From Dendrocalamus latiflorus (taxonomy: Eukaryota > Streptophyta > Magnoliopsida > Poales > Poaceae): DNA of 64,000 bases. Made by a program: the position numbers and the translations under genes. Below, one piece after another: positions 11,401 to 20,039 of the stretch. The notes under the pieces are model-generated. The model had not been told where the DNA came from. It saw nothing but the letters and a program-made list of their open reading frames with translations, and did not search any database. Every line of letters begins with the position of its first letter. Position 1 is the first letter of the stretch. The stretch spans positions 27,834,949 through 27,898,948 of the forward strand of contig CM029670.1 in assembly GCA_017311315.1 (NCBI GenBank), read 5' to 3'.

Positions 11401-12931
11401 AACTGTTCAATCCACACCTATTCTGGGAAGATGTGTTTGACTTATACCTTACTTGGATTCCTTCCGAATTGGTAAGGGTAATGGCACGATCAGCACAATC
11501 TATCTGCCCTTTATACTTGGTTAACCAATCCATGCCAAATATTACATCTAGGCTCTTGGAATCTATTATAATAAGATTCGCTAGAAATTTCACTCCATTT
11601 ATATCTACAGTGGCTCTAGGGCAAACTGTGTTAGTCATCATTTCCTTTCCAGGTGATTGGACTAGCATAGGGTTCTTTAGTAAATTCACACCCCAATTAT
11701 ATCTTTCAACAAAATCTTTAGACACAAAAGAATGTGAAGCTCCAGAATCAAATAATGCTGTTGCAGGAATTGAATTGACAAGAAACTTACCCAGAACTAC
11801 GTCGGGTGCATCCTGAGCTGCCTCCGCAGTGACATGGTTAAGATGTCCTCTGCTCATCGCCTGCGGAGTCTTTGGAGTTTGAGGCGTTCCCCGGCCTTGA
11901 CCTGCAGTTGGAGCTCTTGCTGGCGTGGTCCCTAGGTTGAAGCGAACGGGAGTCACAGTTGAGCGCTTCTGGGGACAATTGCTGGCATAATGCCCCATGT
12001 TCTTGCAGTTGAAACACTGCACTCCTGCTGCTGAAGTCCTGTTCTGCTGTGGCTGACCACCATTGCCCGGTCGGGGAGCTTGAGGATTGGGACGAGGGGC
12101 AGCAAATGGAGTCCTTGGCGCACTTGAATCTGAGGGCTTATGGAACTGGAGCGTGGTGGGGCGAAATCGAGAACCGCTTGCTCCCTGCTGAGCTTGGAAC
12201 TTCCTCTTTCGGGTTTCAAACAATTGACGCTGAGCGTCTTCTTGTAGGAAAGCCTTATTCACCATGTGCTGAAAAGTTGGGTAGTCATTTGACACAAGTT
12301 GCACCTTAAGATTGGGATCAAGTCCCTGCATGAATCTCCAGATCTTGGTTGCCTCTGACGTGACCTCTTCAGCTGCATACCTGGACAGTTGGGTGAACTT
12401 GTTCAGGTATTCGGAAACACTGAGGTTTCCTTGCTGCAGTTGGTAGAACTCCCTTTTCTTCATTTCCATTATTCCCGTAGGAATATGCGCTGTGCGGAAA
12501 GCCTCAACAAACTCATCCCAAGTGATGGTTTGTGCATTTTGATGAGCAGCACGATAATTTTCCCACCAATTGGCAGCAACTCCTTTGAGTTGGTGGGCAG
12601 CATACAATACTTTTTCTTGGTCATTGCACTGAGCTAGGGTCAACTTCCTCTCTACATCCTTGATCCAATCGTCTGCCTCCAAAGGATCTACTGAACCAGC
12701 AAAGGTAGGAGGTCTGGTCCTCATGAACTCTCCTAACTTGGACTGAGGGGCCTGGTTTTGTGCCTGAGGGGCTTGCTGTACTTGGTTCTGGGCCAAGGCT
12801 TGTAGAAGCTGCAGTTGCATTGCCATCATCTGCTCCAAATTGGGTGCTTGAGCAGGAGGTGGTGGAATGTTGTCCTCTGGTTGAGCACTGGGGTTACGGC
12901 TGCTGCCAGGGTTGCTCCTTGTGTTCACCAT
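8456..12931 (-). CDS. Gag-Pol polyprotein with C-terminal chromodomain
   Basis: A single 1491-codon frame. Gag begins MVNTRSNPGSSR and has a capsid-like region around residues 65-230 and a zinc knuckle CX2CX4HX4C near 306-319. Then come protease (DSGA, about 391), reverse transcriptase (FIDDILIYS, about 700), RNase H (CDAS, then DLELAA, TDH and ADALSR), and integrase with an HHCC zinc region near 1062-1110 and the D,D,E triad near 1135, 1196 and 1234. A chromodomain lies at about 1424-1480 (YPVKIL...KVQW...EATWEREE). Chromodomains in this group are thought to guide integration to marked chromatin. One of the usual aromatic cage positions after KVQW is not aromatic. The ATG directly follows a splice-acceptor AG. 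No frameshift or internal stop is visible. Confidence 0.95.
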   Translation of the reverse strand: MVNTRSNPGSSRNPSAQPEDNIPPPPAQAPNLEQMMAMQLQLLQALAQNQVQQAPQAQNQAPQSKLGEFMRTRPPTFAGSVDPLEADDWIKDVERKLTLAQCNDQEKVLYAAHQLKGVAANWWENYRAAHQNAQTITWDEFVEAFRTAHIPTGIMEMKKREFYQLQQGNLSVSEYLNKFTQLSRYAAEEVTSEATKIWRFMQGLDPNLKVQLVSNDYPTFQHMVNKAFLQEDAQRQLFETRKRKFQAQQGASGSRFRPTTLQFHKPSDSSAPRTPFAAPRPNPQAPRPGNGGQPQQNRTSAAGVQCFNCKNMGHYASNCPQKRSTVTPVRFNLGTTPARAPTAGQGRGTPQTPKTPQAMSRGHLNHVTAEAAQDAPDVVLGKFLVNSIPATALFDSGASHSFVSKDFVERYNWGVNLLKNPMLVQSPGKEMMTNTVCPRATVDINGVKFLANLIIIDSKSLDVIFGMDWLTKYKGQIDCADRAITLTNSEGIQVRYKSNTSSQNRCGLNSLKGITLEKVPIVNEYPDVFPEDLPGMPPDREIEFVINLVPGTAPISKRPYRMSANDLAEVKKQIQELLEKGFVRPSSSPWGAPVLLVKKKDGSLRMCVDYRSLNDVTIKNKYPLPRIDDLFDQLKGSCVFSKIDLRSGYHQLKIRPEDIPKTAFATRYGLYEYTVMSFGLTNAPAYFMNLMNKVFMEYLDKFVVVFIDDILIYSKNEEEHAEHLRIVLEKLREHQLYAKFSKCEFWLKKVAFLGHVISAGGVSVDPDKVNDVLNWTQPKSVSEIRSFLGLAGYYRRFIEGFSKLARPLTQLLKKEKKFEWSKACEDSFQELKKRLTSAPVLTLPDIRKDFEVFCDASRQGLGCVLMQERKVVAYASRQLRPHEENYPTHDLELAAVVHALKIWRHYLIGNRCEIYTDHKSLKYIFTQPDLNMRQRRWLELIKDYDIGIHYHPGKANVVADALSRKSYCNKLWIKDSMPALQEEFQRLNLEVVEGGFLATLEVQPTLVEMIKAAQGEDKYVKEIKENMKKGKASEFSEDEEGIIWFGKRIIVPEKQEIKELILKEAHESGYSIHPGSTKMYQDLKERYWWSSMKREIAEYVALCDVCQRIKAEHQRPAGLLQPLQIPEWKWEEIGMDFITGLPRTKSGYDSIWVIVDRLTKVAHFIPVKTTYSGDRLAELYMSRIVCLHGIPRKIVSDRGTQFTSRFWQKLHGLLGTNLNFSTAYHPQTDGQTERVNQILEDMLRACALANKTSWDRSLPYAEFSYNNSYQSSLQMSPFEALYGRKCRTPLYWKETGEGQVFGPDVLKQAEEQVRLIQDRLKTAQTRQKSYADNRRRALEFVSGDHVYLKVSPLKGMRRFGVSGKLAPRFIGPFPVLAKRGEVAYQLKLPPQLTKVHDVFHVSQLRKCLRVPEEQMSLDEVEIKEDLTYPEYPVKILDEAERRTRNKVIKFCKVQWSNHSESEATWEREEDLRAEFPNLFPSQSESRGRDSF

Positions 12932-12954
12932 CTGAAGCGGTTTCCAAGATTAGC
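12932..12954 (-). promoter_or_regulatory. 3' splice-site-like signal at the gag-pol start codon
   Basis: On the minus strand GCTAAT (branch-point-like) is followed about 20 nt later by CCGCTTCAG and then immediately by the gag-pol ATG. The plus-strand copies keep the same arrangement (CTAAC, then CCGCTTCAG|ATG). Use as an acceptor is inferred. Confidence 0.5.
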
Positions 12955-13206
12955 AAAAGATAAGAGGGAAATAGCATAGGTAAGAGAGTAGGGGAAAACT
13001 AAACAACATCCCGAACCAACACACAAGAGAGAAACAAGCAACAGCTGAGAAGAAACTTATTCTTGAAATCAAAATAGTTTTAAGAATGGCTGTACCACAA
13101 GTGCACAAAGGCTTGGTACAGTCCATCTAACACACCAAAACATAACATAAAGCGTTCTAATAACGTAAACATTTTATTTGGGTGCTACGGACTAAAAACA
13201 AAACTA

Positions 13207-14145
13207 CTAATCCTCTCCAAAGACACGCTCCTCAGGGTCCTCCTCGGGGTCCTCCTCCGGATCCTCCTCACGCTCGTTCACATGATGCCGGGAACAATCG
13301 CAAGCAGCTGAAGCACGAGGACGGTTACGACTGGAGGCAGTCGAACCCGAACGAGAACGAGAAGGCTTGCGCTTCTTGAGGGTGATGACCGGCGGCGGAC
13401 TGGGGCGTCGCACCTTCTTGCGTGCTGTCATCCTGATGTGGAGTCCGGAAAGTCGAGCTGGTGCCGGGTTGTTGGGGACGGCAGCTGGTACAGGAGAAGA
13501 TGGCGTATAGTCCGCTACGGGTGAAGACGGTGTGTAATCAGCGGTGGGTGAAGACGGCGTGTAGTCAGCTGCGGCCCTGAGACGTCTCAGCTCAAACTCA
13601 GCTGCCTGACTCTGGAGAAGCTGTGCGCGAAGTGTGTCCGAATGCTGGTAGCTGGAAGTGAGTAGCATCCGCAACTGTCCGATCTCCTCTAAAGCTCTGG
13701 AGTAAGTGACTGCCATCGCCTGGGTCAGCTGCACCTGATGCGACAGTCGAGGATCGTCTGCTGGAATCTCGAAGGGATCTGGATACCTCTGTCCTGCCCT
13801 GGGGTTGATGAAGAAGCAGAAGGGAGACTGGTGCACAGCATCCTTGTGCAGATGGCACAACTCATCTATAGCAAGGCGTGCTGCGTCCTGGACTGCGTCA
13901 TAACAGCGGGACCGAGGGTGCTTGATGGGGTATGTTTGGGACTTGAATTCCCCTTCCCGTGCATACAGGAATACATCCATCGTCCATGAGTCTCGATCCA
14001 GGATCCTCGTCTTCCGCCCCCTGAAAATAGGCGGCTGACTGTACTCCAAACACTGCATAAGCTGACGAAGGAGGCTAGCGAATCCTCCAGCATCCTCTCC
14101 ATGAGAGTAATAGTCCCACGAGGCAACGGATGACGAACCGGCCAT
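13207..14145 (-). CDS. ORF0 of the chromovirus (function unknown)
   Basis: 312 codons in the leader between PBS and gag, starting MAGSSSVASWDYYSHGED. The first 130 residues look globular (LLRQLMQCLEY, DAARLAIDELCHLHKDAVHQ). Residues about 140-190 look helical or coiled-coil (QLTQAMAVTYSRALEEIGQL). Then come three tandem ADYTPSSP units, a basic SR-rich stretch (KKRKPSRSRSGS) that could be a nuclear localisation signal, a CDCSRHH motif, and an acidic EEDPEEDPEEDPEE tail. An extra ORF upstream of gag is known in some rice gypsy families, but I know no established role. The ATG directly follows the acceptor CTTTGTAG. The two tandem copies keep this frame open although their gag-pol is broken. Confidence 0.85.
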   Translation of the reverse strand: MAGSSSVASWDYYSHGEDAGGFASLLRQLMQCLEYSQPPIFRGRKTRILDRDSWTMDVFLYAREGEFKSQTYPIKHPRSRCYDAVQDAARLAIDELCHLHKDAVHQSPFCFFINPRAGQRYPDPFEIPADDPRLSHQVQLTQAMAVTYSRALEEIGQLRMLLTSSYQHSDTLRAQLLQSQAAEFELRRLRAAADYTPSSPTADYTPSSPVADYTPSSPVPAAVPNNPAPARLSGLHIRMTARKKVRRPSPPPVITLKKRKPSRSRSGSTASSRNRPRASAACDCSRHHVNEREEDPEEDPEEDPEERVFGED

Positions 14146-14168
14146 CTACAAAGTTTGAAATAAAAGAG
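14146..14168 (-). promoter_or_regulatory. 3' splice-site-like signal at the ORF0 start codon
   Basis: On the minus strand a T-rich stretch ends in AAACTTTGTAG, directly abutting the ORF0 ATG. The plus copies have CTCAACTTTGTAG|ATG at 42351-42366 and 51821-51836. Inferred acceptor for an ORF0 mRNA. Confidence 0.5.
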
Positions 14169-14339
14169 AAGATTAGTAAAAAGAATTAGAGAATGAATAT
14201 AAAGACAAGAACGAGATACTAAGTAAGAAAAGGATAGAAGCAAAGAAGCTTATATATTTTTAATATACTCTTTTTAAGAAAATATGAGTCCTTAAGGTTT
14301 TACCATTTCTATTCTAGGTCACGTCCTACAGTCAAATTG

Positions 14340-14351
14340 GCTCTGATACCA
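14340..14351 (-). other. Primer binding site (initiator tRNA-Met)
   Basis: Minus-strand TGGTATCAGAGC, complementary to the 3' end of plant tRNA-iMet, four bases (GAGG) inside the 5' LTR end at 14356. Confidence 0.92.
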
Positions 14352-14355
14352 CCTC

Positions 14356-17300
14356 TGTCGGGCCCCCGGATTACAAACCCGGACCCTCTGTGTATTACTG
14401 CACTAGTCCCAGATCACAGCTAGTGCACACAGTTAAACAGAAATGATTCATGACCAACATCGTATTTATTACAATTATAAAGAGTACTGACCACCAGGTC
14501 TCATTATTACAATTGAGGTTTCAAGACCTCGCACAATCCAAACACAGCGGAAGCAAAGAAAACTCAAAGCAGACCCATCAATATGCCACAGGCAGTTGAC
14601 TGGGGAAGCGCGACCTAGTCCTCCGGGAAGAATCCGTCACAGCCACAGACGAAGCAGTAGTTGTAGTCTCCTTCTTGAGCTTCGTATTCTTCTGAGATTT
14701 ATTTTTGAGAGCAACGCGTGAGTACATAAAGTACTCCGCAAGTCTTGGGAAAAATGCATAGATGCAAGGCATAACAAAGGAAGGCCATATGGTTCTTTTG
14801 CACAAAGCAATATTTTAAAATTCAATTACTACTAATTATTTTCGAAGGCATCAATTTAATAAAGTAAATGTTTTAGCAGAAACTATCAATAATTTTCTAG
14901 TGAAGGTTCCAACTACCAACACTAGCTAACCAATTACCATTGGTCAAGTTTTAAACTGCGGGTTCCATCCACCCTCTCTGGCTCCATCCGCCAGGATACC
15001 CTTCCGAGAGTTCCCTCCACTCTCGGAATACAAAACTTTAATTTTTAAAAACCAAAACCAGAAATCTACCATGTGAATGCATTCCTTGCCCGCCCTTGAC
15101 CGTGGGCACGGCTATTCGAATAGTTTTACACTCTGCAGAGGTTGTACAACTTTACCCACAAGAGATAAATTATCCTAAAAGTCAACACGCTTCCTTTGGC
15201 ATGAGACCCAGATAAAATATCACAAAGCCTTTACCTTACTCTAATCTAGCTAGATACCACCCGCTGAGGTTTCACCGCAGGTAGGCTAACTGCCCGAACC
15301 GAAGCCCCCTCTTGCGCCATATGAGTACAGTAAATCCCTGTCCCTCACTGTGAATAACCAGTCCATCCCTGGCACCCACTTTCCACTGGTGGCACCTAAA
15401 CTAGACTATCATAAGTTATTCGGCTAGGTCGTACCCATATAGACTTGTGGTTGTACGGTTAATGCTCAGTCTGGACAAACACAAGCGTCGGTCCTTAATT
15501 GACTAGGGTGGGACATACACTTAACAAGATCTCGTGCTAACTGCACCAAACCAAACCAACCATCCACCCTAATCTAAACCAACTTTCACATTTTTATTTT
15601 ATTTTTAAAATAACAGCGGCAACTCCAATTACCACTACATTTATAAACACAAGGTTCTACAATAAGTCATAATTTCCCATTTCAAAATTATAACAAGATT
15701 AAATAGCAAGGCTAAGCATGATACTACCGTTCTTATATTAGCAATGATTAAATAATAATCTCGTTATTGAGACAAGGGCAATCCTAATGTTTCAAAGGTA
15801 CATGATATTCAAATTCAATTGAGGGTATAACAACATTTGGTTTAACTAATTCGCTACGACAAAATTAGGGTTCTATGTAAATAGCGATGCACATAAATTT
15901 AAAATAATTTAAAACATTTCATAATCATGGGTTCAAAATGATCAAAGGAGACTTGCCTTCCTGGACGCTGGTTGGGTCTTCTTGCTGCGACTCGACGAGT
16001 TCCTCGGCGACGGCGGAATCTACGCGCGAAAAGACGGACAAACAAAACAAATAAATTCAACCAAAATTTAAATAAAATTCAAAAATTCAAAAAGAGTGCA
16101 TATTTGGATAGTTTATGATTTTAGAAAAATTTAGAAATTTGAACGGCTCAAATCGGAGTTAAAATGAGAAAGTTATGGCTTCCGAAAGATTAAACAGGAG
16201 GGAAAAAGGAAAAACCGGATTTCGGGAATTATTTTTGTACTGGAAAATACTAATTATGACGTCACCAAATTTCGAATTTGCTGAGCGGGAAAATGTATTT
16301 GAATGACGGGTGGGTCCGGTCTACCGTGGACCGAACCCACGGACCACGGGCCTTGCCGACGTGGCGCACCGGCCACATGGCGCCACGCGGCAGTGAGGTG
16401 GCGGCCACGCGGGTGGCCACGCGGACAAGCCGGCCGAAGTGGCGGCCACGCGGGCGCGCGCGCATGGCCGGCTCGGGAGTTGGCCGGCCGGTGGCCTTGC
16501 CGTGGCCGGCGGCCGGCGGGAGGACGGCGGACGGCGGCGGGGAGGGAGGGGAGGCGGCGGCGCTTACCGGCGGCGGCGGCGGAGGGGTGGGCGGCCGGCG
16601 GCGGCGCTAGGGGCGGCGGCGGTGTGGGTGGCCGGCGGCGGCTTTTGAAGGTGGCGCGGTGGGGTGCCGGGAGGCGGCCGAAAGGAGGAGGAGAGGGGCG
16701 GTGGGAGGCGGGTGAAGGAGGGGAGGGGAAGGGCGGTATTTATAGGCTAGGGAGGAGGGGCGGCCGGAAATGGAGAGCCTCGCCGGAGTTAATGCAATCC
16801 GTGAATAGGGGGCGAAATTTGAGGGGAAACGGCCGGAGGAATGGAGGTAATTGATTTGGCATCCGTTACCATGTTTTATTCGGGAATTAAAGCGAAGATA
16901 ATGGCCGAATTCAAAGCTCTAATTTCGGGTTAATGGAGGTGGAGAGAGAGGGTTGGAGGAGGAAGAAGAAGAGGTAGAAGAAGGATATGACAAGGGGGCC
17001 CCATGTGTCATAGAGAGGGTGAAATGGTGAAGGGGTACGGGCCGTCGGATTTGCGACACGTGGCAAGTGAGTGAATGAGAGGCTTTGGATTTTATGAAGG
17101 GGTAAGTTGTGGTGGATGGCTAGGATTAAAACGTGGAGAGAGGTGGATTTAATCTGAGGGCGACACGTGGCGGGCTAGGGATAATTTGATTTTTATTTTC
17201 GGAATAAATTTCAGAAATTACTAGAAACTTCATAAATACTTCGAAAATTAATATTTAATGCCTAAAAATTCCAGAAAAATCATAGAATATTTCTGGAAGT

Positions 17301-17620
17301 ATTTTAGACTTACAAAAAATATTTTTAATTTCAGATTTGAATTTTATAATTTTATAAAATTCTTTTTAACTTTTAAAATTGATTTTAAATTCCAGAAAAT
17401 TCTAAAAAATTACTTAAAAATTTAGGGAAGGCTAGGAAAAATAAAATAAACTCTTTTTGGCTTTAACAAAATATTTTAAATACATTTTCTTGCTTTAAAA
17501 TTTTAAATAAAATCCAAATAAATCCGAATAAATCCAGATAAATCCAAATAAGACTCAAATACATTAAAATAATTAATTTAAAATTAAATTTCTCAGAAAG
17601 CAAATTTTTGGGATGTGACA
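14356..17620 (-). mobile_element. 5' LTR of the minus-strand chromovirus
   Basis: Reads the same as 5179-8443 throughout my comparison. On the minus strand it contains, in order, the TATA box (16737-16745), a GTAAGC donor (16561-16570), the mini-exon (15957-16019), the palindrome cassette (15099-15150), the GAGTAC hairpin (14720-14736), the terminal exon with stop (14615-14691) and AATAAA (14465-14470). Near-identity to the partner LTR implies recent insertion or recent gene conversion. Confidence 0.92.
16737..16745 (-). promoter_or_regulatory. TATA box, 5' LTR promoter
   Basis: Minus-strand CTATAAATA followed by a CT- and GC-rich leader. It would drive the genomic RNA and any LTR-confined spliced transcript. 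Confidence 0.65.
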
Positions 17621-17721
17621 ATTGCACATTGGCCAAAAATAACTGCAAAAGAAACTGCGGAAGAGAAGCTGAAAAGACGAAGCCCAAGCCTGCCCACAGG
17701 CAAACAACTGCAAGACGTGGC

Positions 17722-19872
17722 CTACTCGTTCTGGTCTTCACCGTAGTCGAAGTCGTCTTCCTCTGTGTGGAGATAGCAACGTGAGTACAAACTTGTACTC
17801 CGCAAGTCACACGGAGAAATGAAATATAATGATAAAGGCTTCAATGGAAGGCTCATAGGGTTAGTTTGCATAAAACAACATTTAATGAAATATAATAAAT
17901 AGATTGAAAATGCTGAATTTAATACAATACGTAAAGACAGTACTTGTAATTGAAAATATTACCGTCAGTGCAGGCTCCGACCAAACACCAACCTATCCAC
18001 GGGCATCCCACCCGGACCATCTTTTCCAAAAGATCACGTATGGATTCCATCCATCCACACGCTTTCACTGCACAACTCTGATGAATTCCATCCATTCACC
18101 AGATTTCAGTCTCTCACGGATTCCATCCATCCGCAAGGTTTTCATCTCTCGTGGATTCCATCCATCCACAAGGTTTTCGAAAATATTTTTGAAAAACAAA
18201 GTCTAATCCATGAAAAACTTTTACTCAGCATGCCCATGACCGTGGGCACGGCTATCCAGGATAGATTATACACTCTGCAGAGGTTGTACAGCTTTACCCA
18301 CAAGACATGATCATCCCGTTTTGCCACGCAAGTTACACACTTCCTTAGGTGTGCGGCGGGGAGATCACGACAAGGCCTTTACAATGCAAAGCCTTCAATC
18401 TGGCCAAGCCAACTCTAAGGTTTCACCCCAGTAAGGAATCCACCAGACCGGGACCCCCTCTTGAGCCTAGTGAGACTTCTCATGGCCTACGCCACGCTCA
18501 CTTTCAACCTACGAAATGGCTCAGGTTGGGACCCGCAAATTATTCAGCCAGGGCTGTCCCATACCAGCCTTGTGGTAGTACGATAGGGCTTTGCAACAGT
18601 AGCTCACAGACCGGTCCTTAAGTTGACTTAGGCCCAACCACATACCCCTATGCACGACAATCAACCACTGCGGCTCCAACCAACAGGGCATGCCTGCACC
18701 CACCCATCTAACCAATTGTCTAAGTCTAAACCAGTTTTTATATTTTATTTTCAAAATATTTCATAAACCTCCTTGACTCACCAAAGTCAAGACTACATAT
18801 CAAAAGTATATCATTTTATGTGAAAAGGTATCCCAAAACCAAGATTATTTCTAAGCAAGTCTAAGCATTTAATATGATGTCTTCCTAGCCAATACTAGTG
18901 TACCAACTAGGGTTTGATCTAGGGTGACAAGGTATAAGGAATTCAATAACAATGGAGGAATTAACAAGTAGGCATTAACTATATTTAAAACTAAATTGAA
19001 ATACGCTGAATAAAAATATGCATGCAATATAATTTAAATCAACATAATTTTATTTGCAATCTGGGATCAACATGGTCAAGGAGTGTGACTTGCCTTGCTC
19101 TTCAACTTGGTTTGAATCTTCGTCGAAGAAATTTCCCGAATCGTCGAAGTCTACACGTGGAAATAACCCACTAAATTCAAATAAATTCAAATTAAATTCA
19201 AATTAACTTCAAATATTTTAATTGAGGCTATAAATGGATAGAGGAGAATTTTTGATGAATTTAGAAATTTGAATGGGCCAAATCGGAGTTAGGACGAAGG
19301 AGAACGGGCACCGGGAAATTTAAAAAGAGAGAAAAAGGAAAATCTGAATTTTTGGAATTATTTTCCTAAAGGAAAATCTGGATTATTGCGTCAGCAGGGA
19401 TTTTCTTTTTCAGCCGGAATTATTTTTTCAACGGGAAAAGAGAGGGGAGGGCTGACATGCGGGCCCGGTCCATGTGGAACGTGTCCACGGACTACCGCCA
19501 TAGCTGAGGTGGCACGGGTGGCGGGGCCGGGCTGGCGTGGCGCCGACGGGGCATATGCGGCTGAGGTGGCGCCGACGTGGGGTACCACACGGGCACTGAC
19601 GTGGCCGGCCGGTCGGGGTGGCGCACCGGCACGGCGGCGGTGGCGGCGCTCCGGTGGCCGACGGCGAGCGGCGAGGGCGGCAAAGGGAAGAGGGGACCGA
19701 GGGGAGTGCGGTGGTGGGGGCGGATTTTACCGGGGATGGCTGGAGTTGGCCGGCGGAGTGAAGATGCGGCGGCTCGGTTCGGGTCATGGCGGCGAGGGGG
19801 CTCTGGCGACGAGGAGGCTCGGCCGAGTGGCGCAAGGGCTTCGCGGCGAGGCGAGGAAGGTGATGGCGGCAT
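17722..19872 (-). CDS. Predicted three-exon small protein encoded within LTR B
   Basis: Inferred minus-strand exons: 19872-19731 (142 nt, ATG in a GC-rich leader about 160 nt after the TATA box, donor CCCCG|GTAAAA), 19150-19094 (57 nt, acceptor CACGTGTAG, donor AAG|GCAAGT) and 17762-17722 (41 nt, acceptor CCACACAG, stop TAG). The phases agree and give 79 residues: a Pro/Ser/Arg-rich N-terminus, then acidic blocks (FDDSGNFFDED, EEDDFDYGEDQNE). The same mini-exon and terminal exon, in the same phase, occur in the A LTRs; B' has the mini-exon and D the terminal exon. No domain is recognised. No transcript evidence is available, and only the B subfamily shows an AUG in exon 1. Confidence 0.4.
18042..18179. 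repeat. Tandem repeat in LTR B (GATTCCATCCATCC units)
   Basis: Four imperfect units of about 34-40 bp built on GATTCCATCCATCCAC followed by a variable TTTC-rich spacer. They lie beside the palindrome cassette. Other LTR subfamilies carry unrelated repeats at the same relative place. Confidence 0.75.
18240..18292 (-). other. Palindrome cassette in LTR B
   Basis: In minus-strand order: TGTACA, CTCTGCAGAG, CTATCCTGGATAG and CCGTGCCCACGG. In the A LTRs the third palindrome is CTATTCGAATAG, so paired positions changed together. Confidence 0.55.
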
Positions 19873-20031
19873 CGGCCGGGCACGAGGGGGCGCGAGTGGC
19901 CGGCGATTGCTCGCTATAGCTCGAGGTGGCGGCAAAGGCAATGGCGCACGGCGCGGCGGCGGTGGAGCGGCCGGGAGGGAGAGAGGAGTGGAGAGGGAGG
20001 TGGTGCGGAGAGAGGGAGGCCCGAGGGGGGG

Positions 20032-20039
20032 TTTTATAG
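20032..20039 (-). promoter_or_regulatory. TATA box of LTR B
   Basis: Minus-strand CTATAAAA at the start of a GC-rich leader, about 160 nt before the predicted ATG at 19872. Confidence 0.6.

Larger units (their letters stand above)
5179..17620 (-). mobile_element. Complete Ty3/gypsy chromovirus (Tekay/RIRE3-like)
   Basis: A 12.4-kb minus-strand element bounded by two 3265-bp LTRs that read the same wherever compared. In element order it has the 5' LTR (14356-17620), a tRNA-iMet PBS (14340-14351), ORF0 (13207-14145), gag-pol (8456-12931), a PPT (8446-8457) and the 3' LTR (5179-8443). Both ORFs are open, so this copy looks potentially autonomous and young. It sits inside the B solo LTR. The flanking 5-mers, ACATC on the left and ATTGC on the right, do not match, so no target duplication is present. 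The clade call rests on the C-terminal chromodomain and on general resemblance to rice RIRE3/RIRE8-type elements, which are described with an extra ORF upstream of gag. Confidence 0.9.
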
